Source of the DNA: Pyrococcus sp. ST04
GTDB taxonomy: Archaea > Methanobacteriota_B > Thermococci > Thermococcales > Thermococcaceae
NCBI RefSeq assembly: GCF_000263735.1
Contig: NC_017946.1
Coordinates: forward strand, 1,095,348-1,159,347
Reading direction: 5' to 3'
DNA: 64,000 nucleotides
Positions 28,121-36,367 of the stretch are shown here, in pieces (positions within the stretch are counted from its first letter, which is position 1; each line of letters opens with the position of its first letter). Made by a program: the position numbers and the translations under genes. Below the pieces are notes generated by a model. It was not told the DNA's origin and searched no databases. It worked only from the letters and a program-made list of their open reading frames with translations.

Positions 28121-28909
28121 TTACATGAAATAATACTCGGGCCTTCTATCTTTGAAGATATCGTTAAGCTCATTAATTCTCTTATTCCTGACTATATGTA
28201 CATCAATATCAGCTATCCCAACTTCTTCCTCAGTTTCAGAGGCTATGGAGAGCACTTCTGCTTTTGGAGAAGCTATAAGACTTTTCCCTATGAATTTTAG
28301 ACCTCTTTCTTCACCTACCCTATCTGCTGTTATGGTATAGACTCTGTTTTCGAGGGCTCTAATTGGCATTGCTCTAGGTGCGTAAGGCATTACAAGATTG
28401 GCTGGATGAGCTATGACGTCAGCTCCCTTTAGTGCTAGTGTTCTTGCACTTTCCGGAAAGAACCAGTCAAAACATATCATAACCCCTACTTTAAGGAAGC
28501 CCAAGTCAAAAACTCGAAATCCCAAGTTTCCAGGCTCAAAGAAGTATTTTTCTCGGTAGAATAGATGAACTTTCCTATATTTTCCCACGTATCCTCTTGG
28601 CCCAACAACAACAGCTGAATTATACAAACTTTCTCCTTCTTTTTCTGCAGTTCCAGCTACTATATATACTCCAAGATCTCTAGCAACATCCATAAGAAAA
28701 GTCGTCGTTTCTCCATCTGGAATCGGTTGAGCTATTTCAAAAACCTCATCCCTATTTTCAAAGTTATAACCACTATCAAAAAGCTCTGGAAGAACTATCA
28801 ATTTAGCCCCTTTTTTTGCTGCTTCTTTTATTAGCCCTTCGGCCTTTGAATAGTTTTTATCAGGATTTAGGAGAAGTGGTTCCATTTGGACATACGCCAC
28901 TTTTACCAT
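28121..28909 (-). CDS. Carbon-nitrogen hydrolase (nitrilase superfamily)
   Basis: A 262-residue enzyme with the Glu-Lys-Cys triad: E42 in LIVLPELFDSGYNF, K in YRKVHLFYREKYF (about 113) and C146 in VMICFDWFFPES. Relatives from Pyrococcus hydrolyse small nitriles or amides; structure is known for the P. horikoshii protein. The start MVKVAYVQMEPLLLN (28909) is chosen over the frame starting at 29044 because GGTGAGAG lies directly upstream and family members begin here. In-cell substrate is uncertain. Confidence 0.93.
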   Translation of the reverse strand: MVKVAYVQMEPLLLNPDKNYSKAEGLIKEAAKKGAKLIVLPELFDSGYNFENRDEVFEIAQPIPDGETTTFLMDVARDLGVYIVAGTAEKEGESLYNSAVVVGPRGYVGKYRKVHLFYREKYFFEPGNLGFRVFDLGFLKVGVMICFDWFFPESARTLALKGADVIAHPANLVMPYAPRAMPIRALENRVYTITADRVGEERGLKFIGKSLIASPKAEVLSIASETEEEVGIADIDVHIVRNKRINELNDIFKDRRPEYYFM

Positions 28910-29176
28910 ACTCTCACCGAGGGTTGTTTTAATTTTGAGGCTAATTAAGTTTATGGGGTATCTTTTATCAGATAATATAGCTCTTATCTTGTAAAAAGTT
29001 GCTAATTCAGTATTTTTATGCGATTTCGATAAAATAAATATCACATTATCAAATTAAAGCTAAAAACACTCTTATTCCCTCTGAAATCCACAGATAACTT
29101 AGATAAAAATTTTGATTGATAAAACTTAAAAGATAAGGGTCTGCCCTTAAAACTGAGAGATTGGGAGGTGACGCTC

Positions 29177-29290
29177 ATGAAGAGGAGGCCAAGGAAATGG
29201 AAAAAGAAGGGTAGAATGAGGTGGAAGTGGATTAAAAAGAGAATTAGGAGACTCAAGAGACAGAGAAAGAAGGAGAGGGGACTTATCTGA
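29177..29290 (+). CDS. rpl41e: Ribosomal protein L41e
   Basis: A 37-residue, extremely basic protein, [18 protein letters not shown] followed by more Arg/Lys, ending GLI. It is the smallest ribosomal protein, one helix bridging the two subunits. GGGAGGTGAC precedes ATG 29177, and a TATA-like ACTTAAAAG lies about 29126-29134. The stop at 29288-29290 is two bases before the phosphoesterase ATG at 29293, so the two are probably an operon. It is easily missed by gene finders because of its size. Confidence 0.9.
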
Positions 29291-29292
29291 CC

Positions 29293-29931
29293 ATGGACTT
29301 TTCTTTATATTCTTTTGAATTTGAAAGTTCCAAAGGGAAAGTTTTAGTTTTTGCAGATCCCCATCTAGCCTTTGAACCTTTTAGAGGGGTTCAAATAAGG
29401 TCGAGGCTAGAAAGTAAACTTGCAGAATATATCTTGAGTGTAGACCCAGACGTTTTGATAATTCTTGGAGATGTTAAGGAGGAGCTTGGAATTTCCAAAT
29501 ATACGCAAAGGATACTACTTGAATTCTTCTCTAAGATTAGAGATATTGAGGTTATCATAACCAAGGGAAATCACGATGGTAAGATCGAGGAAGTTACAGG
29601 AAAGTTTGAGAACATAGAGGTTGTCGACTACTACATCCTGGATGATATCCTATTTATTCATGGGCATAGGGACCTTCCAGAAGACCGCGACTTCAAGAGG
29701 GCTTTCCTGGGTCACGTTCATCCAACGGCCTTGATCGATTTTGGCGGAGTAAAAAGAAAAGTTAAATGCTTTGTAAAAGTGGGAAAGTTCATTATATTCC
29801 CTACAATAAATCCGTACTTGGAAGGAATAAGGGTGAATGAGGGAATAAACATGATACCGTTTTTAAAGAATGTTAAGGAAGTCTCCCTAATTCTCCCCCC
29901 GGGAATATATATTGATAAATATTTTATATAG
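29293..29931 (+). CDS. Calcineurin-like metallophosphoesterase (COG1407 type)
   Basis: A 212-residue metallophosphoesterase. The metal-binding blocks are FADPHLAFE (about 19-27), ILGDVKEE (57-64), TKGNHDGK (about 91-98), FIHGHRD (near 122) and LGHVHPTA (about 138-145), all typical of the calcineurin-like fold. COG1407 members often sit near DNA-repair or helicase genes and are proposed ICC-like nucleases or phosphodiesterases, but the substrate is unknown. It follows the L41e gene directly, suggesting co-expression with the translation machinery. Confidence 0.88.
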   Translation: MDFSLYSFEFESSKGKVLVFADPHLAFEPFRGVQIRSRLESKLAEYILSVDPDVLIILGDVKEELGISKYTQRILLEFFSKIRDIEVIITKGNHDGKIEEVTGKFENIEVVDYYILDDILFIHGHRDLPEDRDFKRAFLGHVHPTALIDFGGVKRKVKCFVKVGKFIIFPTINPYLEGIRVNEGINMIPFLKNVKEVSLILPPGIYIDKYFI

Positions 29932-30007
29932 AATATTTTGGAGTCTATATTATACTTCGGCAAGATATTTATATTTAAAAGGCAACGTTTAGCCGGGTGA
30001 AATCGCC

Positions 30008-31231
30008 GTGATAATTGGCGATCCTTGGGTTCTGTTCACGATAATTTTGGGGCTTGCGATGGCATGGGCAATTGGTGCTAACGATGCCGCAAACTCCATG
30101 AGCACCGCTGTTGGAGCAGGTGCAATAACTCCTAGACAAGCCGTTCTAATAGCTGGTGTTTTGGAGTTCACAGGTGCGTACTTCTTTGGAAAGAGTGTTA
30201 CAGAAACCATAAGGAAGGGAATAATAGATCCCTCTAAGATTACTGACCCGAACGTTTTAATATATGGGTCAATAGCTGCCCTCCTAGGGGCTACAATCTG
30301 GCTTGTAATAGCAACGAAATACGGTCTCCCCGTATCAACAACACACTCAATTATAGGGGGTATAGTGGGTTACGGAATAGTTTATGCTGGAACATCTATA
30401 GTGAACTGGGGCAAAATGGCGAAAGTTGTTATGAGCTGGATTCTTTCGCCAATAGTTGGAGCAATATTTGCATTCTTTATTTTCAAAGCAATAACAAGAA
30501 CTGTCTTACAAAGCCAAGACCCAATAAAAAGTGCAAAAAGATGGTCACCATTCTGGATTGGGCTGGCATTCGTTGTTATAGGAACGATGTTCTACCTAAA
30601 AGTTCTTCACGGGAAATCTCTCTTCGTCGGCATTGTAAAGTTTGGGATACCTGTAGGAATAATTACGTTCATAATAGTTACCTTGATACTAAAAGTCAGA
30701 TTCCCCAAAGTTGATCCATATCTAGGAGCGGAGGCTATATTCAGAAGAGTCCAAGTAATAACTTCAGGATACGTGGCTTTAGCCCACGGAGCTAATGATG
30801 TTGCGAACGCCATAGGTCCAGTTGCTGCTGTGTATACAATAGCAACTATGGGAATGGCCGGAGCAAAGGTTCCAGTTCCGAGGTGGATTTTGGCCTTGGG
30901 TGGTCTTGGGATAGCTATTGGAGTCGCCACTTATGGATATAGAGTTATGGAGACTGTAGGAAAGAAGATAACAGAATTAACAAACACCAGAGGATTTACG
31001 ATAGATTTCTCTGCCGCTACTGTTGTTCTGATAGCAAGCTGGCTCGGAATGCCTATTTCAACAACCCATACGGTTGTAGGAGCTGTTATTGGAGTTGGAC
31101 TTGCCAGGGGGATAAAAGCAATAAATAAGGATATTGTTAAGGATATAATAATCTCATGGTTTGTTACTGTTCCCACAGCAGGAGTTATCTCAGCGATTAT
31201 TTTCAAAGGCCTAATGCTGATTGTGGGGTGA
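30008..31231 (+). CDS. pitA: PiT-family inorganic phosphate permease
   Basis: A 407-residue membrane transporter with about ten or more helices. The inverted repeats of the PiT family are plain: IGANDAANSMSTAVGAGAI at 22-40 and AHGANDVANAIGPVAAVY in the second half, plus two GLPVSTTHSI/GMPISTTHTV motifs. It brings phosphate in with Na+ or H+. GTG 30008 follows GGGTGAAATC; a TATA element TTTATATTTAAAAG lies at about 29969-29982. The PhoU-like DUF47 gene starts right after it, the usual archaeal pairing. Confidence 0.93.
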   Translation: MIIGDPWVLFTIILGLAMAWAIGANDAANSMSTAVGAGAITPRQAVLIAGVLEFTGAYFFGKSVTETIRKGIIDPSKITDPNVLIYGSIAALLGATIWLVIATKYGLPVSTTHSIIGGIVGYGIVYAGTSIVNWGKMAKVVMSWILSPIVGAIFAFFIFKAITRTVLQSQDPIKSAKRWSPFWIGLAFVVIGTMFYLKVLHGKSLFVGIVKFGIPVGIITFIIVTLILKVRFPKVDPYLGAEAIFRRVQVITSGYVALAHGANDVANAIGPVAAVYTIATMGMAGAKVPVPRWILALGGLGIAIGVATYGYRVMETVGKKITELTNTRGFTIDFSAATVVLIASWLGMPISTTHTVVGAVIGVGLARGIKAINKDIVKDIIISWFVTVPTAGVISAIIFKGLMLIVG

Positions 31232-31235
31232 TATC

Positions 31236-31904
31236 ATGCAGGTTTGGACCAAGTTATTTGCGAAAAGTCCGTTTAAGCCCCTAATAAAGCATGCAGAGGT
31301 TGTCGTTCAAACCGTGGAGACACTCGAGAAGGCTCTTGATCTTTGGGCCAAGGGGGATTATGAGGAGATGGCAAAATATGCTATTGAAGTAGATAGATTA
31401 GAGGATGTTGCCGATAGAATAAAGATGGAGCTCAGGAATAGTATCACTTCAAAACTTCTAATGCCAGTTCAAAGAACAGACATATTGGAATACCTCCACA
31501 TGCAGGATAAGGTGGCCGATGCCGCTGAAGACACTGCAAAATGGCTCATAGTGAAGAAAGAACCCCAGATCCCAAATGAGATAAAAGAAGTGATTTTAAA
31601 AATGGGCAAAGAAAGCATAAAGGCTGCAAAGCTAGTTTATGAGGCAATAAAGCAGATGGATACTGTTGTTGAAAGTGGGTTTTCGGAGAAAGAAATAGAG
31701 AAAGAGTATGAGATTATAAGGCAAATAGAGGAAGTTGAAAACAAGATAGATGGGCTTGATACAAAGCTTATGATGCTTGTATTTAATAACCACCTAGACT
31801 GGACTGATGGTCTATACATACTCAACATTGCAAGGACTCTTAGTAATATCTCTGATAAAGCGAAAGATGCTGCTGAAAGGATAAGAATAATGATGAACAA
31901 ATGA
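31236..31904 (+). CDS. DUF47 PhoU-like phosphate transport regulator
   Basis: A 222-residue helical protein, MQVWTKLFAKSPFKPLIKHA at the start, with PhoU-like three-helix repeats and conserved acidic metal-binding motifs (EVDRLEDVADRIK and EYEIIRQIEEVENKID). DUF47 proteins are paired with PiT permeases and believed to control them. ATG 31236 follows GGGGTGATATC and lies five bases after the permease stop. The 158-base gap after it (convergent with the RAM gene) holds no gene that I can see. Confidence 0.9.
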   Translation: MQVWTKLFAKSPFKPLIKHAEVVVQTVETLEKALDLWAKGDYEEMAKYAIEVDRLEDVADRIKMELRNSITSKLLMPVQRTDILEYLHMQDKVADAAEDTAKWLIVKKEPQIPNEIKEVILKMGKESIKAAKLVYEAIKQMDTVVESGFSEKEIEKEYEIIRQIEEVENKIDGLDTKLMMLVFNNHLDWTDGLYILNIARTLSNISDKAKDAAERIRIMMNK

Positions 31905-32062
31905 CCTGGTAAAAGGTTAGAGAGCCAATAACTTCTCACTCTCTTCGACTTAGCCTACTAGCCTCTCTGAGTCCATTATTACATTTAAAAAAGAGTTTAC
32001 GTGGCTCAAATGTTGTATCTTCAGTATGAACAGTGAGACTTCCAAAAGAAAAAAGCTAAAGG

Positions 32063-32290
32063 CTAAATTGCTATCATCGTTGACGTCATTTGAATCTCAG
32101 GCATCTTTCTAATTCTTTCAGTTATGAATTGATCGAGGTCTTTTAGTGTATCAGTTTCAACTTTAACTATTAGATCATACTCACCATAGACTACATATGC
32201 CTCCTTAACCTCAGGCATCGCTAAAAGTTTCTCCATGACTTCCCTCTCCTTACCCGCGGCCGTAACCATCAGGATAAAAGCCGTCACCAT
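32063..32290 (-). CDS. Stand-alone Lrp/AsnC ligand-binding (RAM) domain protein
   Basis: A 75-residue protein, MVTAFILMVTAAGKEREVME onward, a complete beta-alpha-beta RAM domain with the EAYVVYGEYDLIVKVETD core, and no DNA-binding helix-turn-helix. Such stand-alone domains in Thermococcales oligomerise and bind amino acids, and may modulate full-length Lrp-type regulators. It lies alone between the phosphate genes and cysS. The start is GTG or ATG near 32290 after a weak site. Its ligand and partner are unknown. Confidence 0.85.
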   Translation of the reverse strand: MVTAFILMVTAAGKEREVMEKLLAMPEVKEAYVVYGEYDLIVKVETDTLKDLDQFITERIRKMPEIQMTSTMIAI

Positions 32291-32397
32291 TTTTCCATCA
32301 CCAAATAGAATTATTTTCCGCTAGGTATTTAAAGGTTGTCTTACCATTACCGACACTCTAATAAAAGGATAATCGAAGGTTCTAGGCGGTGGGTGTC

Positions 32398-33828
32398 ATG
32401 GTTCTAAAGGTTTACAATACCCTCACAAAAAGAAAAGAAGAATTCAAGCCTCTAAAAGAAGGAGAAGTTAGGATGTATGTTTGTGGTCCAACAGTTTACG
32501 ATTATCCCCATCTGGGCCATGCGAGGACTTACATAGCATTTGACGTGATTAGGAGGTACCTTGAACACAAGGGGTATACGGTTCTCATGGTAATGAACTT
32601 TACGGACATTGATGATAAGATAATTAGGAGGGCAAACGAAACTGGGGAAGATCCAAAAGAATTGGCAGAGAAGTTCATAAAAGTATTCTTAGAGGACATG
32701 AGGGCTTTGAAAGTTAAACCTGCCGACATATATCCAAGGGTTACTGAACATATAGAAGACATAATAAGGTTCATCGAAAAGCTAATAGAAAAGGGTTATG
32801 CCTATGAGGGAAGTGACGGAGTTTATTTTGAAGTACAAAAATTCTCCGAATACGGAAAGCTAAGCGGAATAAAAATCGAAGAACTGAGGAAAGGAGCTAG
32901 AGTAGAGCCTGGTGAAGGAAAGAAAAATCCAGAAGACTTTGCTTTATGGAAAAAGGCCAAACCAGGAGAGCCCAAGTGGGAAAGTCCATGGGGAGATGGA
33001 AGACCTGGATGGCACATTGAATGTTCAGTTATGAGCAGCAAGTATCTTGGAGAAAGCTTTGACATTCATGGGGGAGGCAACGACTTAATATTTCCCCACC
33101 ACGAGAATGAAATTGCCCAAAGTGAAGCCTGCTTTGGTCATGAATGGGTTCGTTACTGGCTCCATACTGGCTTTGTTATGGTGAAAGGAGAGAAGATGAG
33201 CAAGAGCCTCGGAAACTTTGTGACAGTAAGGGAACTTCTCCAGAGATATAATCCCGAAGTTATAAGATTCTTTGTCCTCCAGAAACACTATAGATCACCA
33301 CTGGATTACACAGAGGAAGGCCTGCAACATGCCAAAAATAATCTCGAAAGGCTATACAATACTCTCGAAAACATAAGGACTGCAATGAAAGAGGCAGAAC
33401 TGTCATATACTTGGGGGGAGGAAGAGTTTGAAGCATATGAAGCGATAAAAAGTGCAAAGAGGAAATTCTACGAGGCCATGGATGATGATTTTAACACTGC
33501 AGAAGCCTTGAAAGCCGTGTTTGAAGTTAGTAATGCAATAAATAGATATCTAACTGAAGTTGAAAGACCTAAGGAATCAGTGCTAAGAAAAGCGTGGGAA
33601 TTCTTTAAGATTGTAAGTGAGATATTTGGAATCTTTGAAGACTACTTTAAGGAAGAGAAAGTTGGAGAAGAGGAGAAGTTGATAGAGCTACTGGTTGAAG
33701 TTAGGAGTCAACTCAGGAAAGAAAAGAAGTATGATCTTGCCGACAAGATTAGGGAAGAACTAAGAAAGCTTGGAATACAGCTTGAGGACAAGAAAGACAA
33801 AACAATATGGAAGAGAATAAATGTCTAA
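32398..33828 (+). CDS. cysS: Cysteinyl-tRNA synthetase
   Basis: A 476-residue class I synthetase. The HIGH signature appears as YPHLGHARTY (about 37-46), the zinc site involves C28 (MYVCGPTVYD), C209 (HIECSVMS) and HHENEIAQSE, and KMSKS is GEKMSKSLGNF. C-terminal helices form the anticodon-binding region. It charges tRNA-Cys. ATG 32398 follows GGCGGTGGGTGTC; the frame from 32389 is discounted. Its 3' end overlaps the convergent small gene by four bases. Confidence 0.97.
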   Translation: MVLKVYNTLTKRKEEFKPLKEGEVRMYVCGPTVYDYPHLGHARTYIAFDVIRRYLEHKGYTVLMVMNFTDIDDKIIRRANETGEDPKELAEKFIKVFLEDMRALKVKPADIYPRVTEHIEDIIRFIEKLIEKGYAYEGSDGVYFEVQKFSEYGKLSGIKIEELRKGARVEPGEGKKNPEDFALWKKAKPGEPKWESPWGDGRPGWHIECSVMSSKYLGESFDIHGGGNDLIFPHHENEIAQSEACFGHEWVRYWLHTGFVMVKGEKMSKSLGNFVTVRELLQRYNPEVIRFFVLQKHYRSPLDYTEEGLQHAKNNLERLYNTLENIRTAMKEAELSYTWGEEEFEAYEAIKSAKRKFYEAMDDDFNTAEALKAVFEVSNAINRYLTEVERPKESVLRKAWEFFKIVSEIFGIFEDYFKEEKVGEEEKLIELLVEVRSQLRKEKKYDLADKIREELRKLGIQLEDKKDKTIWKRINV

Positions 33829-34115
33829 TCCTCCGGCCCATGAATGCAAGAAAAGTTCATTGTTAAGAGAACATCTATTAATCCTTTCTCTATGTTCTCT
33901 TTTATCTTCGGCATTATTTCCTTTAGTTCTTCCTCTGTAAGTGGTCTCTTATCCTTTAACCTCTTTATCCTGCCGTCATTTTTATCCAACACTATTATCT
34001 CATCTCCTTCAAAGTATAGGGGAAGATAATTTATCTTAAATCCGTAAAATTTTTCGGTAAACTCCATTCTTGCCCTAACAAGGGTTAAATATTCTTTTAT
34101 TTCTTCCATTTCCAT
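33825..34115 (-). CDS. Small hypothetical protein next to queE
   Basis: A 96-residue protein rich in charged residues, containing NYLPLYFEGDEIIVLDKNDGRIKRL and a helical PLTEEELKEIMPKIKENIEKGLIDVLLTM region. No family is recognised. It starts at ATG 34115 (34118 or 34109 also possible) and sits 40 bases downstream of the queE gene's stop on the same strand (queE lies at higher coordinates? its stop is 34158), so it may be the last gene of the QueD-QueE operon. One internal Cys and His near the C terminus (FSCIHGP) could bind metal. Function unknown. Confidence 0.6.
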   Translation of the reverse strand: MEMEEIKEYLTLVRARMEFTEKFYGFKINYLPLYFEGDEIIVLDKNDGRIKRLKDKRPLTEEELKEIMPKIKENIEKGLIDVLLTMNFSCIHGPED

Positions 34116-34157
34116 CACTTTAACTTTCCTGGAGATGACTTATACACGTTTTGGTAG

Positions 34158-34922
34158 CTAAAGAACATTCAAGTATTTGTGAACTTGAAAGCTAAGTCCA
34201 ACATTTTTCTTCCCCAAAATGTCAGATGCTACTTTGTAAAAGCTCATAAGCTTATCCATTGAAACGTCCATTGGTTCCTTTGGTTGAATTGCAAGCGGGG
34301 CTAATCCTTTTAGCAGAGATGCATACCACTTAATGTTTTCCGTTTTTGTATCCCTTGTAACAACTAGCTTTGCATACACTTCAGCCCCCGCTTCCCTGAG
34401 GATTTTTATGCTTCTAATTTCTCTAAGAACAAGGTCTCTCCAGTTTTTTGTAGCTTTGGCACTCTCATCCTTTATATCGACGCTAGCATAGTCAGTGAGG
34501 TCAGCAACCTGAGCTATTAACTCCGGAAACCCCCCATGAGTTTCCAGAAAATTGTCAAAGCCAAGAGACTTTAGTTTGCTCATGAGTATTCTAAGGCCCT
34601 TAACCTGGAGAGTTGGCTCGCCCCCAGTGTAACTTATTGAGTGTATATCTCCCGTATCCAACTTTAAAACAGCGTTAATAACTTCATCAACTTCAGCAGG
34701 ATTGTTCTTATATTCAAATTTCCACGTAAAAGGCTCAACCTCTACCCGGTACTTCTTAACTTTTCTTGCATCCCAGAATTCCCTAGAATCACAGTACGAG
34801 CATCTAAGATCACAGCCTGCAAACCTAATAAATATTTGTCTCCTCCCAAATGCACTCCCAGGAACGCTTCCTCCTTCACCCTGCCAGCTATTGAATATCT
34901 CGGCCAATATTATCTTCACCAC
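34158..34922 (-). CDS. queE: 7-carboxy-7-deazaguanine synthase (QueE, radical SAM)
   Basis: A 254-residue radical SAM enzyme converting 6-carboxytetrahydropterin to 7-carboxy-7-deazaguanine, on the route to archaeosine in tRNA. The start IFNSWQGEGGSVPGSAFGRR (substrate-binding) and the cluster motif FAGCDLRCSYCDSREFW (C-x3-C-x2-C, about residues 36-43) are clear, and SYTGGEPTLQ is the glycine-rich SAM motif. The gene overlaps the QueD-like gene by seven bases, as expected for a pathway operon. Confidence 0.95.
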   Translation of the reverse strand: MVKIILAEIFNSWQGEGGSVPGSAFGRRQIFIRFAGCDLRCSYCDSREFWDARKVKKYRVEVEPFTWKFEYKNNPAEVDEVINAVLKLDTGDIHSISYTGGEPTLQVKGLRILMSKLKSLGFDNFLETHGGFPELIAQVADLTDYASVDIKDESAKATKNWRDLVLREIRSIKILREAGAEVYAKLVVTRDTKTENIKWYASLLKGLAPLAIQPKEPMDVSMDKLMSFYKVASDILGKKNVGLSFQVHKYLNVL

Positions 34923-35263
34923 TCAAGCTCCACCCCATAGTCTTTTCCTTCCCACAATACAAGTCTCTTTAGACTTACGTTACCAGGTAGCTTTTCTTTT
35001 ATTCTTTCAGCAATCCATAGTGCTATGTTTTCAGTTGTTGGATTATCGAAGAATTTGTTAAGATTCCTGTGATCTAATTCTCTAGTTACACTTTCCACAA
35101 GCTTTTGGAGCTTTACAAAGTCCATAATATATCCATGCTTTATAGAACCCTCAACTGTGACTTCCAAGAAAAACGTGTGGCCATGAAGCTCTTCCCAGTC
35201 TTCTTCAACTTTAACAGCATGAGCAGCATCGAAGCTAGTCCTGACTATTACCCTAGATTTCAT
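34916..35263 (-). CDS. queD: QueD/6-pyruvoyl-tetrahydropterin synthase-like protein (PTPS-III type?)
   Basis: A 115-residue T-fold enzyme of the PTPS/QueD family. Zinc ligands are the FDAAHA histidine (about 15) and the LHGHTF pair (29-31). The usual catalytic cysteine four residues before HGH is a Trp here (DWEELHGH), with Glu at minus 3 and minus 2, as in the PTPS-III class, where Glu replaces Cys. Being upstream of and overlapping queE, it most likely supplies 6-carboxytetrahydropterin for archaeosine; a pterin side pathway is the alternative. Confidence 0.88.
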   Translation of the reverse strand: MKSRVIVRTSFDAAHAVKVEEDWEELHGHTFFLEVTVEGSIKHGYIMDFVKLQKLVESVTRELDHRNLNKFFDNPTTENIALWIAERIKEKLPGNVSLKRLVLWEGKDYGVELEW

Positions 35264-35318
35264 GAAACCACCAAGAATAGAATGAATATGGAAATAGATA
35301 AAATTAATGGAAGGAAAA

Positions 35319-35864
35319 TCAAATACCCTGGGAAAGGATCTTGGTTGTTACATCATTTCCATTCTTATCATAGATTCTGTAATAGCACTTACATGGGAAC
35401 TTCATTGCGGCTCTTCTAGCTCCCTCAAGGGCAAACTTTAGGTGTTGCCTGTTTACTCTTATGCTCAGGATCTTCTGATCCTTCTTAAGCCTTGCAGCGA
35501 GTCCTATTGGTTTCCCAAAAGGTCTCCTCATTCCATTACCATAACGATCTGCCTTTCTTCCCGTAGCCATTGGGTTTTCTCTGAGAACCTGGAATGGGTA
35601 AACCCTTATCTTAAAGTGGTAGTTGCTTCTACCAACGTTCTTCTGGAGGTATCTATTTACTTGCTGCCTAGCAGCTTCAAGGGCATTTTGTCTTATCTGA
35701 ACTGGTTCGGCCGTGTGAAGTGCCACTTCAAACTCAAAATCGCCTGCAGGGTTCCCCATATCAAATATAGTTATCTTTGGACCAGGGGCTCCTCTTATGT
35801 ATTCCCTCCTTGTATAAGCGGGCTTGTCAACGTACCTATCTATCTTGGCAGGCCTTAGAGCCAT
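35319..35864 (-). CDS. rpl10e: Ribosomal protein L10e (uL16 family)
   Basis: A 181-residue large-subunit protein, [22 protein letters not shown] onward, with the [23 protein letters not shown] loop that reaches the peptidyl-transferase region in uL16 proteins. All expected family segments are present. AGGAGGTGAG precedes ATG 35864, and a TATA box (TTTTATAAA on the minus strand near 35917-35925) lies upstream. It is a single-gene unit here, followed 55 bases later by the QueD-like gene. Confidence 0.97.
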   Translation of the reverse strand: MALRPAKIDRYVDKPAYTRREYIRGAPGPKITIFDMGNPAGDFEFEVALHTAEPVQIRQNALEAARQQVNRYLQKNVGRSNYHFKIRVYPFQVLRENPMATGRKADRYGNGMRRPFGKPIGLAARLKKDQKILSIRVNRQHLKFALEGARRAAMKFPCKCYYRIYDKNGNDVTTKILSQGI

Positions 35865-35935
35865 AATCTCACCTCCTGATTATCACAATGAAGCCTATTG
35901 GCTAACCTGCTCTCAGTTTTATAAAAGTTTTGGAG

Positions 35936-36289
35936 CTATACTCTTCTCTTATTTTCAAACTTTCCAATTATATTATTTCTCAGATCGTACACGTATACTT
36001 TGTCAAACTTAATAAGGGCAAATCGTTCCATAATATCTCCAACTATCCTGGAATATGCCATAGCCGCTCCACCTAGAATATTGTATTCTGCCTGACTCTC
36101 AAATTTCAACCAAATTTTTAATGTATCACCTGAGACTTCAAGGGCAGCAACTACCCCCGAGTCAAGAATATTATCACCAGTTATCGGGTCTATAATGCGC
36201 TTAAGCTCTTCAAGCACCTCTTTATATTCTGGAGGCCAATCCCTATCTGGGTGGTACACTTTCATGGTCTTATCTTTAGACGACCCCAT
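35936..36289 (-). CDS. DUF59/MIP18-like protein
   Basis: A 117-residue protein from ATG 36289. The core DPITGDNILDSGVVAALEVSGDTLKIWL resembles the MIP18/DUF59 (SufT-like) iron-sulfur assembly family, in which a DPE...N..DLGLV pattern is typical; the match is partial and the family's reactive Cys is not seen. A TATA-like AATTTAAACTTT lies about 36 bases upstream, implying a very short leader, so starts further upstream (36385) are unlikely. It is divergent from the MgtE-like gene. An Fe-S cluster role is inference. Confidence 0.65.
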   Translation of the reverse strand: MGSSKDKTMKVYHPDRDWPPEYKEVLEELKRIIDPITGDNILDSGVVAALEVSGDTLKIWLKFESQAEYNILGGAAMAYSRIVGDIMERFALIKFDKVYVYDLRNNIIGKFENKRRV

Positions 36290-36367
36290 TTTAAACTTAA
36301 TTTTTGAATATGCAAAAAGTTTAAATTTGCTTCTATTGTCAAAAGTAAGGGCAAGAAAAAGTGGAGC

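Noticed and set aside
31905-32062. Possible small RNA or gene in the gap after the DUF47 gene
   Set aside because: No start/stop frame of note, no GC peak, no C/D or H/ACA boxes; likely a convergent terminator region.
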